A DNA stretch of 64,000 nt, from contig NC_064758.1 in NCBI RefSeq assembly GCF_011397635.1, positions 18,432,513 through 18,496,512 of the forward strand, given 5' to 3'. Shown one piece after another: positions 1-13,273 of the stretch. Every line of letters begins with the position of its first letter. Position 1 is the stretch's first letter. This stretch comes from Epinephelus fuscoguttatus. Its lineage: Eukaryota; Chordata; Actinopteri; Perciformes; Serranidae. The notes beneath the pieces are model-generated. The model did no database searches. It had not been told where the DNA came from and saw only the letters and a list, made by a program, of their open reading frames with translations. The position numbers and the translations under genes are program-made.

Positions 1-2334
1 ATTTACATAGACATCAGATCGCTACAGCTTGAAGTGGTGCTTTGTCCCCATCAACTGTGCATATCAGCCTGACCTCATCTGTTATTTGTTTCAGTAACAT
101 TTTAAAAAGCACCAATAAGTTTGTTTTTTTTTAAGTCAGTAGCTCGCTAAAAGGGAACCTCTAAAAAAAGCCTTCAAGCTGACTAGATGTAGCATAACTT
201 AAATGCCGGTGTCATACCTAAACCTACAAAGATGTGAACACAAGTGAGGAACATTGCCAGTATGATGGAAATAGAGTATAATTGCAAATTACTGATTTAT
301 AGTGAATTATCATATTCAACAAAAAGCAGACATTACATTTGATATGTTACCTCATAACATGCACAAAGTTTGCCAGTGGTTCTGGGAGGATATCTGAGTT
401 TGAAGTCACTTTTTTTAAACGCCTGATTTATCAAGCCCCATTAAGTAATGTACATTAAATATAAGCATTCCCAAAGTCTCAGTGAGGGGTGCTGTGGGGA
501 AATTAAAGTTTTGATTATTAATTTTTATAAATATATATTTGGAGAGACAATATAATTATTTCACCACATAGCAAAGTAGAAGTATAATATTACATTATCA
601 GTCAAACGTCCTCTTATACCCCATAATTTTGGGAAATTCTCACTCATGATGGACACTGCAGTCAACTTTACAATGCAGCTGATTTTACCAAATGTGACAA
701 TTTGCTGTTTAAACAGAGTGAGACCTGACATATAACCAACTTTGAGCTGTGACCTCTCATGGCCCGTAACTGCCAACATGAATGTATTTGGACATAAGGT
801 TTGGGTTTTTAAAGACATTAATAGTATATGGCTAACATAAAATAAAACTTTCCCCAGTGACAGCCATATTAGCTGTGAAACTTTTTTTGCTGTCACCTTC
901 CAAGTAATAAAGTTGCACGTGTTTGTATGTTTTCACCCATCTGCGGTAATTTAAATGTTAAGTTTGAATTCTCATGTATTAGTGTACCTTTCACTCATGG
1001 CAGCCTATTCAATCGGACTGAATTATTTTGTTTTCTTTGGAAGCATAACATCACATTCCCCTGTCAAACCTTGCTATGTCATAGATTTTTGCATTCATTT
1101 TGTTGTGTTTACAATATCAAAATATAATTTTGTAACATATTCAAAGATTTAGTACTCAAATATGAATGATGTTAAATGTTATGATTTTCTTGTTCAGATG
1201 ATGACTTTGTTAAAAAGATATGACTGATTAAATTCACAAGATGATGCTTCAGAGTGTGTTTCTGACTTTTATGAGAGTTGCACTGTTACTGTGCTTGTTG
1301 TGGAGCAGTAGCAGGAATCCATTTAAGAAATTAATTTTCCTTTTACATTATGTTGTTTTCTTCCCAGGAGTTTGAACAATGGAAAAACATGAAGGACCAA
1401 GGTGTCCTTCACCAGGATATGGCCAAAAAAAGCATTTATAATAGCACAGGCCTATCTAAATTTTGGTTCAAACAAAACTTCGCTAGAGCTGCAAATTTTT
1501 CTACATCTTTCTTTGAACACTCAATAGTCATGTAAAGATTGTATGATTAATCCTAAAACCCTGATTTTTCTCAAATTTTCAGGCATTACTGAAGAAACGA
1601 CAATTCAGACTTGAAGTATTAAACCTCCCATAAAACTCAGACCTAAACACTAGGCTAGTTAGGTGCATAATAGCTCTTTTTTGTCAAATGACAACTCCTG
1701 AAAGTTGAAAAATAGTTTGTAGGGCTTTTTCGACGACATATTATGATCATAATAATCATTCCCATTAAGATTTTACAGAGGAAGTTTCGATAGCTGTTAG
1801 CGATAGCAACTTCAGTCAGGAAGACAATACTTTTCATGCTCTGGCTGTAGTTTTTTTTCTCACCCTGCCATCACTCCTCACAGGTATCCTCACTCACTAT
1901 CTCCAGGTGTTATTGTCTGAACAGGTCAATTGAGTCATCAGCTGATTCACAATCAACCAATAGCATAGTGACACACCTGCTCTGTCAGCCTATCATCTCA
2001 CTGCTTCTCATTTTATATATGGTTCTTTCTCTGCCGTAGTTCTTTCTTGCGGCTGCCGTGCGTGCCTCCCATCTACACATCACCATCTAGGATTCATCAG
2101 CCTCATCTGCCTCAGCAGTCAGCAGCCTCAGAGTCCTCAGCCACCACCACCAGTGTCTGGACTCCATGGATGGATTTATCCTGCTGCTGCTCAGATGTCC
2201 CTCGATTACAAAATATCTCGCTGTGGTGTCCAAGCACCAAAGACTTCTGTTAAATCTTAATTAAAACAAATCATCTGTTAATCTGTACACTCATATTCTG
2301 TATTAAATACTATCTTTACTTCAATCTTCTGCCT

Positions 2335-2490
2335 CTCTTGATTAAACTTACTACATAGTCCACTATATAGTGAGTTCACCATTTTGTAGTGCTGTCCGAA
2401 TGTGTAGTGGGAATTATTATATAGTTGACTCAAAGTATCCCACACTGCATTGTGAAAAGTAGTGTACAACCGATGGTCACTCACCAAGCA
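2335..2490. repeat. Possible MITE remnant
   Basis: A stretch rich in short self-complementary words such as CACTATATAGTG, followed by text resembling the 'gtagtgctgtccgaatg' style of short DNA-transposon remnants common in fish genomes. Neither terminal inverted repeats nor a target duplication could be defined, so the family is unknown. Confidence 0.3.
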
Positions 2491-2924
2491 ATGTATCCCA
2501 TCATGCGTTGCTCCAGTTTGGACAGACTGTGTAGGCTGGACACCAGGACGAGAGAAGAGAGAGCAGCTCGATTACAACCTGGTACATGTTTAACTCTTAA
2601 CAACATGCTGATGTTTGGTTTACCTGTTTTTCTGCCGTGTAACAAACTATCAGTTTAATGTGTAGTCGTGGGATCCCGAAGAGATAAAAGTAAATTGACA
2701 ATTGATCTTCTCTAGTGCTTCACAGTTAAGCTGGATTCATACATGTGCGGCAGACCCTATGCCATAGCCTATGCACCTGGCCTATGCCGTTGCAAGCATT
2801 TATACTTGTGCATGGTGTGTCTGTGTCACTCTGGAGTTACACCTTTAAAACACTAGTCGGCAGCAGGGTTTCTGTGAAATGCTGTAAAGTTAAGATGATT
2901 TAAAACATCTCAAACACAAATACA

Positions 2925-3265
2925 CAAATCAGCTTCACTATAACTTGCAACATTCACAGACAAACACTTGTCTTTTACTGGACACATTTTCCCCACAAAC
3001 ACAATATGCTAATGTTTTTAGCACAAGCCTATGGCATTTTACATTGTATAAATTAGCCTAGCAGCTAGCAAACTTTTCCTCTTCTCATATGAAGCCAGGC
3101 ACAACAGCAACCTGTAACAAAGGTAAAGTTACAAAATTCAGCTCCATCACAACTCATAGTTTCACCGACAAAGCAATTGTCATATACTGAACATGCTTTC
3201 CAAACAAATGTAACATGCTAATGTTATTAGCACAAGCCTATGGAATTAGTCTAGTGGCGAGTGGA
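2925..3265. repeat. Degenerate direct repeat of about 150 bp
   Basis: Two imperfect copies run in the same direction, about 2925-3080 and 3130-3265. Both contain the words 'ATGCTAATGTT' then 'TTAGCACAAGCCTATGG', and both then reach 'TTAG(C/T)CTAG'. It is probably an old tandem duplication of non-coding or repetitive DNA; no coding content is seen. Confidence 0.45.
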
Positions 3266-4139
3266 GATCATGCATAATGTTATAGGCCCCGACATTAAAT
3301 TCACAAGTATTTACATATCTGACTGGTAAAATTAACTTCAGCCCAACAAACGTTAAACAGGAAATGACTACATTAGTAGGAGAGGTTGCTGCCAGTGTAA
3401 TGTAATGTAATCAATGTAATGTTAAACGTGAGCAGAGCAGCATATCTCCCAACACAACACAAATAGCCAAAGACTACTTCTGTATTGTTCTTTATTAATT
3501 TAGGAAGAATAAGCTCCTATATGTTCATGTTTTTATCACATGTAGGCATGACAGTAGGCTATTTGTTATGGACGGTCGACCAGCCGACGTTGATATGACG
3601 TTTTTTAATTGAGCGACAGCGATGACGTATATTATCCTCCGATACCTGAACGAGTTTTGTGGATTAAAAAACTACACTGGACTTCGGCATGAGGGTGAGT
3701 AAGTAGGCCTACTGCCTGTATTTTCATTCTGAAGTGGCCATTCCCTACGGCTGTGAGCTGAAACTCTCCGTTCCACTGCTGCTGTGCAATCCAAAGTAGG
3801 CTATTATAGCTACTTACTAGTGAGTGCTGTCGGGTTTGTTGTTTTGCTGTAATTTTTTGGACCGGCACCCAATTACACTTTGAGACTCTTGAGTGAGCAC
3901 GCCAAGTTTGCTGAAGACTTATCTCCACACACAACAGTACTAGCCTGCTGGCAGTGTCCTCTCCAAGATGGCGGCGACGTTGACGCATCGCTGAAACGGG
4001 CCGAAGCCGTCAACGAGGTATATACTGCATATGATAGCTATGCATAGAACTCCTTATGTAGTGAAGAGGGAATAGAAAATGCATGACTGCTTTTGGGACG
4101 CAGCCAATTATACACAGATGTGGCGAAGTGTACACCGGA

Positions 4140-4211
4140 AGCAGAGTGGCGCAGCGGAAGCGTGCTGGGCCCATAACCCAGAGGTCGATGGATCGAAACC
4201 ATCCTCTGCTA
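4140..4211 (+). tRNA. Initiator tRNA-Met (CAU)
   Basis: A 72-nt sequence that folds as a eukaryotic initiator tRNA. The acceptor stem pairs AGCAGAG with CTCTGCT and starts with the A1:U72 pair typical of initiators. The anticodon stem is GGG/CCC with anticodon CAT at 4172-4174. The T loop reads ATCGAAA rather than TTCGA, another initiator hallmark. No intron and no genomic CCA. The internal B box lies near 4190-4200 (GGATCGAAACC). Transcription would be by RNA polymerase III; a run of seven T starts nine bases after the gene. It stands alone on the plus strand between gene-free DNA and her3. Confidence 0.96.
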
Positions 4212-4220
4212 TGTGGAACA

Positions 4221-4227
4221 TTTTTTT
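4221..4227 (+). terminator. Pol III oligo-T terminator of tRNA-iMet
   Basis: Seven consecutive T residues begin nine bases downstream of the tRNA 3' end. This matches the short oligo-T signal on which RNA polymerase III terminates. Confidence 0.85.
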
Positions 4228-6289
4228 CATCCGGTAGGCATTTCCAACACCGTTGATTGGTCACCCTAATGCCAACGTTGTTCTGTTTGAAAATAAATGA
4301 AATTTTAACAAAAAGGGTTCAAGTTTTGCGTAAAAATAAATAAACACTTGTTTTTCTTTAATTTGCTGTGTAAGCTATTGCAGGAGTTACTCTTCTGTAG
4401 CTGCAACGGACCACCAAGCTCTTTTGTACTCTTATACTGGCCATTTCTCCCAAGTTTATTTTTTTCACTGGATGTCTGTGTTGCACTGTGTTCAGTTAAA
4501 GGAAGAGCACGGATGCAGGTGTCTAATGATTGTGCACTGCAGCCCCTCGCCAGAGCTCTGTGAGGAGGCCGGCTCTGTCTGTTGTCCAAAGTTGCCTGCA
4601 ACAGTGAGCATGGACACGGCTCTTTCTCTGAGCCCAAGGGTAATTCCACGGTGTGCTGTAGGTCTACGTGGAAACAGTCTGGAGCCATATTGTATAAGGT
4701 TCACGCTTATTTACGACTCTTTGGGTGAGTCACACAGCCTACTGTATGTTTTAATCGCACAAGTCATCAAGTGATTTCACTGTATAAGAGAATACCCTGC
4801 TGTTGTGCCACTCAGCAGCAAAATGAGCAGGGAACACAGAGGTCTGCAGCGCACTTCATCCACTCTCTTAAGAGCGCCTGACTGGGCCCAGTCTAATGCT
4901 AATAACTTATTATCTCCCTCCCCTCGCTTCTCAGCTCTAATATGTGCCCCTATTATTGTGGCAAACCAAACTAGGTTACTTAAACAATGCTGAGAAGAGT
5001 TCATAGAAATTCTTAGAAAAAGTTTAAGGGCATTCAGTGTGGAAGTCACGTGGCATTTCCTTTCTTGGATAAAACAAACTCTTCTTGTGCCGTGGGCCTC
5101 TGCTGGTGTCATCAAAAGAGTAGCTTTGACTTTGTGGGAAGAGAGTATTAAGAAGATTTACAGACGGGGTTCATGAGCCGATCAGACCAAACAAAGAGCT
5201 GGAATAACAAATACTTGGCATAAGGGGGGCTGGAGCTGTGAGTTTAGTTGTTATTTTGCGGGTAGAATAAAACTTGAACCAGGCAGCGAGTGTTTTTTTG
5301 TCCTTCACCACTGCACAGGAGCACCCGTCTTTCACTGGCAGCATGTCCTTTCAACATGTGCCATGTGAAAAGGCTGTGGGCGTTGCAGCGATTCTCCTCG
5401 CTGTAAGGTGCCATCCTCTCCAACGCTGCTCTTTAAGAATGGAGAGACAGTTTATGGCATCCCCGCCAAAGCAGCGGAAGAAAACTATAGGGCACTTGAA
5501 AAGAGCTGCCTGATAGACAGGTTTGTGTCTTGCGCATGGCTCATAGCCCAACACCATATTACAATCTGTGCGGTGCAACAAGTTGTGGGTGCTGCATGTG
5601 GATAGGCTATGACATTCTTTTTTCTCTCAGATTAATGATTAGTTCTATTAGGTTAATTCAGTGACCTGGGTCTGGCACTCCAGGTTGCAGACAACAGCCT
5701 AAGGAACATAAGAGTGAGGTTATGTGGGCCTAAAGCTATTTTAAAGCATATATCAGAGGAGCTTGAAACATCTGAACAGAGAGAGATATAAGTTCAGAGG
5801 GGACAGAGAAAACAGCATGGCGTGTAATTAGCAGCCTGTAGCAGAAAATTGTTGTGCTGTCCGACAAGCGTCTGATTTGCCCGCCACTGTTTCGGTACTT
5901 ATGCGTGAAACCAGAGAAGAATGGAGGAAATGACAGTCAGACCCCACTCTCCACCATGTGTTTTATCTGTCAGCTCCACGAGTGTTTTACTTTTACTTTT
6001 TTTTTCTTTTGGTCAAAGTAGATGATGAGATTTTTTTTTTGTAATTAAACTTTATCAACAATGATTTTTTTTTTTAAAAAAACAAGTGTGTTTATTGGAT
6101 TTTTAATATAACCTACTTCAAATATTACATCACAAACAACAAAAAACAAGTAAGGTACGAAGTAGAACATTCACAGTAAGGCATCATCTTAATAACTTAA
6201 TAACTGCTACTACAGGGAAATGCAATGAGTAGGCTACTTTTTCAAGGTTCAGAATAAATGATCAAAAATGCTACCGTATCGACAGTCTG
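4228..6289. other. Gene-free stretch
   Basis: Short overlapping frames on both strands at about 4305-4774 and 4777-5605 have no family resemblance and no supporting splice structure. Homopolymer T/A tracts occur at about 5997-6080. No feature is assigned. Confidence 0.5.
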
Positions 6290-6680
6290 AAGGAAAGAAT
6301 GCACAAAACTATGTTGCATAGACTTCCGTTGTCTTCTCCCCTTCTAGAAATGTCATAAAACTTCCCCATATCTTATCAAAAATAGAATATTTACCCTTAA
6401 TCAGAAAAGTAAGCTTTTCAAGGGCAACAGGGTGTGACAGTCGGCAGACCAGGCTTGTAAATATGGTCTGACAGTAGATTTCCAGAATCTGGCTATGGTG
6501 TGTTCTGCTTGTATAAGCAGTAGTGTCATTTTCTTATCTGCTTTGTTTTATTTACACTTAATTCCTTTATTTCCAAGGACACGTAATTTGGGGCATACAG
6601 ACACCTTAACACCTATGACATGTGAAATGATATCCCGAAACCTCTATCCAGAAAGCATGGATACTTGGGCAGTCCTATAA
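6290..6680 (-). repeat. LINE-1-like ORF2 C-terminal fragment
   Basis: Reading the minus strand from about 6680 down to 6290 gives a decayed peptide containing 'RFWKSTVRP', 'LQAWSADC' and, after a frame change, 'KGKYSIFDKIWGSFMTFL'. The order of a lysine/tryptophan motif, an internal tryptophan and a terminal 'W..F..FL' segment resembles the C-terminal tail of L1-type ORF2 proteins. Stops and at least one frameshift make it a dead fragment. No 5' part and no target duplication were found. Family assignment is by pattern recognition only. Confidence 0.45.
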
Positions 6681-7526
6681 GCAATGAAAGAGTGTGCATG
6701 AATTTATTTTTTTTATTACTATTATATTTTTGTTTTAGAAAGAAGTGGAGTGTAGCAAGTTAGATGCTGATGCAATAAAACCAAAATCATGTAGCAAGTG
6801 CGAGTTCACAAATTAGAGGAGAACGGGCTGGGAAAAAAAGCTTAATATTTCTATGAGAATAAGTGGGCCTACTGTTGTGCTTTCAGAGAGCCTGGGCAAA
6901 TTCATAGGTCTGAAATCAACACTAAGTGGACTTATCGTGATTCTGTCATTTATTAATAGTGAGCAATATGAATTCATATGTCCTGCTTTAATTAATGCAT
7001 TAAATCACCATGAGACTTCCATTAATTAAGGGTTACTTAAGTATATGACCTTAACCCTTAATATTACCTTTTTTGTGGATTCTATGTCATTGCAAAACGG
7101 ACAAATGAAGTTTGAAAACAAGATCAGTGTTTATATGGGCCTTATGAATTCATCAAAAGTTTGACACATCTAGTTTGCCCATATGCAGAAAACAAAAATG
7201 CACCTAGTTGTTTGAGGCTCAAAGGGCCGCTTATGTCGTTTTCTTTCAGTTTCACAGCTTCAGAACGAAATCATTTTAGCCTCTTAGGCCTCTGTGGTAC
7301 CCACAAACCATCATGTGTTCACACACCATTTCACTTTTTAACATATATGACGTAAAAAAAAAAAAAAATTGACTCTAGAGTTTATTAGGACTATTATTAT
7401 CATTATCATCATTATTATAGATCAGACTTCACTTGCTATAAATCTGCCATGTTGTATTAAATGACTCCTTTTCACATGCGTGCGAGGTTTAAAAAAAGAA
7501 GACAACATGTTCTTTCTTTAGTCAAA

Positions 7527-7532
7527 TTTATT
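7527..7532 (-). promoter_or_regulatory. her3 poly(A) signal
   Basis: TTTATT on the plus strand reads AATAAA on the minus strand, about 105 bp downstream of the her3 stop codon. This is a normal distance for a short 3' UTR. Confidence 0.7.
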
Positions 7533-7636
7533 AAGAAAATAAAACATACATTATAACCTATAATAGCATATTGTGGTAATCTATACAGTGCAAATATAAA
7601 CATTCCATCAAGCTGTAATTTATCATATCTACAGTT

Positions 7637-8674
7637 TTACCAAGGTCGCCAGACACTGTGCTGAGTGTTTGCAGCTTCATGCCTGTGACTAACAGGGTGA
7701 CACCTTTTGTTACTGGAACTTTTGTTTTGTGAGGGCGCCGCAACAAGGACTGACTGATGTGCGTCCTCACCCACTAAATAAGGAGACGTGTTTGAACTTT
7801 GGGGTTTCAGAGCTTTAGATTTGGCCAGTTTTCTCTCGTCAGGTCCAGCTGCAGATGGAAGAAGTCTCAGCACCTCATCCTGTGTCTCTGCTTGGCCCAG
7901 GCCTCTGTCCATGGTGCTGAACACTTCCTGTCCTCCCCGAGAACTGCAGACTTTCCTGGAGAGCTGCGATAACATCCAGCGGTCGCTCCCGTTCAAGTTG
8001 TCTGCCATCAGCAAATACTGGTTGACGTGTGCCAGGCAACTGCGGAAACCGGTTTGAAAATCAGAGAAGTCTGAAGCAGCGGAGGTGCCTGGAAGCAATG
8101 GAAAGACATCTTAAGGTTAGAAACACGGCAGGGCGTTGTGCGTAAAGATGATATCCATGAAATCTTTATCAGTATTTGAATATTTGATAGCTTGGTCTAC
8201 TGTAAGGTCATAACTTACAGCTCTGGGTCTTTTGGAGGTTTCTTAGGTGTTTCACAGTTAGCTCCAAGATGTCGGCCTTTTCCAGTTTGCGCTTACGAAT
8301 CTAAGAAAACCGAGAATATAATACATTACAGCAATTCTTTTGTAATGATTATTTTTATTACTGAAGAATTGGTTGCAGTAAATGGTCCGAAGTAAAAGTG
8401 AAATTGCATACTTACATTACTGCTGTAATAGCTCTCCAGAAGAGATTTTAACTGGTCCAGACACCTGTTTATACGAGCTCTTCGTTTCTTTTCCATGAGT
8501 GGTTTGGATACCTGTAAAAAAAAAAAAGTAATGTAAATATGTATACAACACACTTAAGTAACTTTGTGGCATTTTATTTTCTACCCTTAAATTCTATTCG
8601 TCATAAGTTAAACTACATACCTTGTTTCCAGCGATGGGTTTGGACTTTTCTACGCAATCAGTCGTCGCCACCAT
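7637..8674 (-). CDS. her3: Hes/Her bHLH-Orange transcriptional repressor, her3 (HES3-like)
   Basis: Nuclear bHLH repressor of the Hairy/E(spl) family, which binds N-/E-box DNA and recruits Groucho/TLE. Four coding exons on the minus strand: 8621-8674, 8416-8511, 8219-8300 and 7637-8088. All junctions are GT/AG and the joined frame is 227 residues plus TAA. Exon 2 carries the basic region and helix 1 (KPLMEKKRRARIN, with the family's basic-region proline). Exon 3 carries the loop and helix 2 (RKRKLEKADILELTV). Exon 4 opens with the Orange-type segment (FRSCLAHVNQYL) and ends exactly with WRPW, the Groucho-binding tetrapeptide. The short N-terminus (18 residues before the bHLH exon) and IRKRKLEKADILELTVKHLR-type helix 2 point to the her3/HES3 group rather than hes1 or hes2. 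The start is the first ATG upstream of the bHLH exon. A TATA box and poly(A) signal bracket it. Subfamily naming is by recognition, not alignment. Confidence 0.93.
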
Positions 8675-8756
8675 TCTGTTAGTCCTTTTCTGGTTTCCTT
8701 GAAGTTAATCTCTTTCCCTCTTTAGTGCATGGAATGAAGGAATTGACCCTGAGTGG

Positions 8757-8766
8757 ATTTATATAG
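8757..8766 (-). promoter_or_regulatory. TATA box of her3
   Basis: The minus strand reads CTATATAAATCC about 85-90 bp upstream of the her3 start codon. This is the expected geometry for a TATA-directed start site and a short 5' UTR. Confidence 0.65.
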
Positions 8767-11109
8767 AGACACCCACTTAACATCTCAATGCAGACAGTCC
8801 CGCCTGTCTCTTGCGCTCAAATGAGTAACACTGGCGTCATTTGACAGCCAAAAAAAAAGGCTCAGACGCACCACAGAAAAGTGAGGAATGTTATGCTTTT
8901 GAAAGTAGATATTGGAAATTGCTGAATGTTTTGCCATTTGCGTCCCCATAATTTATTACAAACCTGATCTGAATTTTTTCTGAATTGCTTTGCCAGTTAA
9001 TTTTAGTCAAGTAAGAAAAGCCTGTTAACAAATGCAGGCCCTGCAGACTGCAGAGGAATGATCACACTTTACAATTTACATATTGTGCATAAAAAATGTT
9101 AGTTATTGGGATTATTTTGATGTTGGTGAAACACAAACATGCACAGATCACATATCTACAGTATTAGCTCATTGCGCAATGGATATATTACGCACAAAAA
9201 CCCAAGAGACAACGTGTGGGGCAAGAATCTAAAGAGAAGCGTAAAAATCATAAACATAATGGGTAACCATAATGGTTCTGCTTGGTGAGCATGGTGAGGG
9301 TACTATTGACTCCTGTATTCAATCTTTTATAAGTGAGTTTCACGCCACCAGGTCGAAGGCAGCACCGTGGTAATTCCCTGCGTGTCCCCACAACGTTTCG
9401 ATTTTCTGGTGCTTACTTGCAGTAAAAGTGTTACGCCTGCAAAATGTTACTGCTACTGTTAAATGTTCTTTTTAGGCAAATGTGCAGTTATGCTGTTTAT
9501 TCAAACACCAAATATATAAGTACGAAAAGCACAAGAAGTTTTGAAAAATGGTTATTACTTAAGGATTCTTTGACTATTGTACGTCGCCAGTTTTTGTCTT
9601 TATACCAGGCGCGGTGAGGCACCGAGGAGAATCGCGGGCCGCCCCTTGTCCTCGGTCCCTCGCCTCCCGATTTTCCACACTGCTCCTTGAAAGGGGCGAA
9701 GGCTTGGGAAAGTCACACCAGCTGAAACAATGTATGGACTATAGGCTCACTGCAGTCCACTGCGCATCTTTTGCTCCCACACAGAGCATCTGAAAATACT
9801 AAATGTGGGAGAGGGCACCCACTTATAGAATGTTAGGCTTTAGCGTCATGAATGTAAAGGTGTTCAGTGTATCCAGCTAACTTCATAGTCAAGCGATTTT
9901 GGGTTGCATGAGTATTTCCAGAAGTAAAAACACAAAGTTTAGATGGTGCGTTTTGAAAGACACGCGACAACACTGAAAAAAACCCTGTGCCCAGGTCTTC
10001 TTGCCTGATCCGGTGCACAATGCGTGTGTTAAAATGTGGGCCTGAGTGAAGGAGGGGCGGTTGTATTCAGTCTGGGGACAGCGCGCATAAAAAGAGGCCA
10101 GTTTATAGTGGTGCGCCATTGATCTTTTCTTTGGGTCTGCTTTGTGGCCACAAACGTGTGGGCATCAAAAGATTCCCTCCACTTCTAAAGCAAACCAACG
10201 TGGCTGCTCGTCTCTTCATTCTGTTTTGACAAGATAAAGTAGACTTCATGTATTTGATCTGCTGTTTCATGTGACTTGTTTTAATATAAGCTTTAAATTG
10301 GCAAGTTTAAGTTTTGCTATTGCTCAAATTCATCTGTATGTTTAAGCCCAAGTTGTTGAATATTTTTTGTTTATTAAATTGCACAACATAATCAGTAAAC
10401 AGATGCGTTTTCCATAGTTAAGACTGGATTAATTGGCCTCATCATAGTCTCATGTCGAAGCTATAATAATTCAAACACCTCCGCAATTAAATCGGGGCAT
10501 GTCAGGCCTGTGTCAGAAGACACTAATTGCGTAAAATGTACCGACAACTCTCCAGCCTCAATCGTGGTGTTATATACTAAAGCATTTAATCGGTATGAAA
10601 TTTGCCCACGGTGCTCTGGTGTAAGTGCGCTTTCTGGTGTCTTTTGTCCTCTGTGGACGCCACATTATCTGCGTTTTCACGCTTGGTTTTCACACAAGAC
10701 CGTGGAGCGTCGATTTCAGCATGGAGTCGTGGCATCACAACAGTCCCCTGTCTTGTTATTCTGTGCCACTGAGGAGAGATTTCACCGCTGATTATTCGGT
10801 ATAATTCCAATTAGTGTTGGCCCTCTGGGGTCTGCGGTGAAGGAATTCATCCAGGCTCTAAAACGGTTTCCCTCCACTGCCGCCTCACTTCTCTCAAAAG
10901 TCGTAGTCATCATCTATCCATGAGAATAGCACAACGAGAAACTTGTGTCCCAAGTGGACATAATAATGCAGGTGCCATTAAATGACAAGTTAAGTGTATG
11001 TTTATAAAAGGGCTCGGGCTCTCACTTCACTTTCACTTTTCAGCCCCAGGTCATTCATTAACCCCATCGGGCCTTTGTCATGGATGCCTGCCGGCGGGGA
11101 CCTGACAAT

Positions 11110-11190
11110 GCTGCTGTAATAATTGGACTATTGGGGAACTTGTTAACAACAATTAGTGAAGCAATTACGCAATTACTGCAATAAACTATT
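11110..11190. promoter_or_regulatory. Candidate enhancer: cluster of homeodomain core sites
   Basis: Within about 70 bp there are four homeodomain-type cores: TAATTG (around 11119), CAATTAG (around 11149) and two CAATTA (11162 and 11170). The clustering and the position about 2.5 kb upstream of her3 suggest a conserved non-coding element. This is inference; no conservation data are available here. Confidence 0.3.
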
Positions 11191-12500
11191 CTTCCTAGAG
11201 AGAGCTGACACATTTGCAAGCCAATGGTTAGGCCTATACCCAAACCGTATAATATGCAGAAATGCAGAGGTTACCCACATCTTCCATTTAGGCTACTTCT
11301 AAAAACACTACGCATAAAATACGTATTTTTACGTAGCTATACTTTGATAAGGCAACAACATGCATTTTTATGTTAGTGTATATTAGACTACATTTCAAAT
11401 TAGATCACATTTATTAAATCGAATAGAATATGCATATGTTGCATCTTGCAGAAAATTTCAATGACCGATGTTATAGAGAATTTCGTTCGTATATTGTGCA
11501 TGCATGTTGGGGCTATACCGTGTCTGCATGTCACAGTAGAGCACTGTTAAAATATGCAAACACAGGCCCATAATTTGGCACACCGTGAGCGGAGCAAATC
11601 GATGCACCGCCTTCCATTCAGATGGGCCCAAGGCAGCACTGGTGTGACCAAAACGCTCATTGTGAGTAACAAGGTCACAGTAAAAAGAGCAGGTACATGG
11701 ACAGGTGCTCTAGGGAAAAAAATTAGAAATATATACAGGACTTTCTGAAAAGCCACGCGACGGACCCGTTGACGAAGCTGTGGTCAAACATCAAATAGAA
11801 ATAGCATCATGAATTTCTATAGACTGGTCCCCGGGTTATTTAAAGACTTCTTACTTTGGTTTGGGAACACAATGGCCGCTGTTTGCCTGTGTGTGCCGGG
11901 GTTACCGCATGAAAAGACCAGAGGTGCACATTAACATCGCTTAAGGTTTTCTCAAGGACCGAAATGAACTGACTGGAAAGTAACTTTATAACTCGCTGGA
12001 GGATGAAGCCTTTGTCCAGCTCTGAACTGAAAGACACAAGTGCCTAACAAAAGGGGAGCGCCATTGTTAAACACTAAAGCGCATGGGTATTGATGCGCCT
12101 TGAATTGCAAAACATCTGCCATTTACTCTGAAGCACTTGAGCAAGATTTGAATAAGAATAACCAAGCACCCTTTAGCGCACTGTATTTAGCCGTGCGTAA
12201 AACAACAGTTGCCAGGCATATGATCAACGTGGAAATTAAGCGCTTTGGTTGACATTAAAAGCGCATCAGAAACAAATCTCAGGGGAAATAATATTTGCAT
12301 TTTCTCTGTATCACCGTTTACCTACTGACTCTCACTCCTGCTGGATTGACATGTCATCTTCCTACATTAATGGTTTGCAATATAAGTGTTTTTCCGTTTC
12401 GGCTACTAAAAAGTGACCTTGTTTAAATTTAGTCCACGTCATGGCATTTTAGTTTGGGTTTGATAGATTTATGACTATGAAGTGCGCATATGCTCTTGTT

Positions 12501-12529
12501 GGTGAGATCCATCTCTTTACGCACAGTGT
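12501..12529. repeat. Perfect 29-bp direct repeat, copy 1
   Basis: Starts GGTGAGATCCATCTC and ends GCACAGTGT. It is identical base for base to 13274-13302, and the preceding 15 or so bases are similar too (CGCATAT then CTxTTG). No transposon ends are visible at either copy. Confidence 0.8.
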
Positions 12530-13273
12530 CAGCCTCGGTAGATCAAACCCACCCTTAGTTTTAAACAATGGTACACGGACTAAAAATTAACTTCTACTAA
12601 TTGTCATTGCTGAAAGGGGCCCAACTGTATTGACTGTGAGTAGGTGTAAAGATAGTTATTCAAGTCCACTTTAACATGAATTGATTTGATCACTAACTAC
12701 TCTCTCTGTTAATAATCAAGCCGACATTCTTAAAGACAGGCCCAGCGTTGTTTTAGTGGTGTTTCGAATAAAATGCACCAGTCTCTGCAGACATGACTGA
12801 TAATTAAATGCTGAACTCAGACTACTGGGGGCTGAAGTTTAGGAGAATAGAAATAGGAGGACGTTTTAAAGGCAAATCCCATATGGCCACCAAACGCAAA
12901 TGGCCTCCACTTAAAGTCCGTTTTGTTTTTGCTCTCGGAGCACAAGGAGGACCAGTTGCAGGCCAGGTTTTTCCCAGGGTTTTCCCTTTATCTGACCAAA
13001 GTGGAAAATTGAAAGGTACAAGTGAAAAGCCATGGGGCGTTCCTCCGATTTTCCTCGCTCCATATTTTGGAAAACAGAAAAACGTGTCCCCTCAGCAGAA
13101 ATGCTGCCTCCATCGACTTGAACCAAAAAAACAAATAAATAAAACTATTAAAATAAAATGAATCGAGGCATTTATCCGTTACAGAATACAAAAAGTCTCG
13201 ACATCAAAAGTATATCATTTTGGATATGTGGACTAATTTGAATTTCAAACTCAAGTACGCATATAGTCCTATT

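Larger units (their letters stand above)
1..4139. other. Gene-free stretch
   Basis: AT-rich DNA with only short, unconvincing open frames. None shows a recognisable domain or plausible splice sites joining coding pieces. It contains the two low-confidence repeats listed separately (2335-2490 and 2925-3265). I see no RNA gene before the tRNA at 4140. Confidence 0.6.

Noticed and set aside
1350-1535. Frame preceded by TTCCCAG and starting in EFEQWKNMKDQG, a possible exon
   Set aside because: The acceptor-like context is isolated; there is no partner exon, donor or family resemblance.
4305-5115. Several overlapping frames of 70-127 residues on both strands
   Set aside because: No domain, no splice support, low-complexity cysteine/serine-rich translations; most likely chance frames in moderately GC-rich DNA.
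12808-13161. 117-residue frame upstream of her3
   Set aside because: Composition is irregular, with no homologue-like motif; overlapping frames exist on the other strand, and there is no splice or promoter support.
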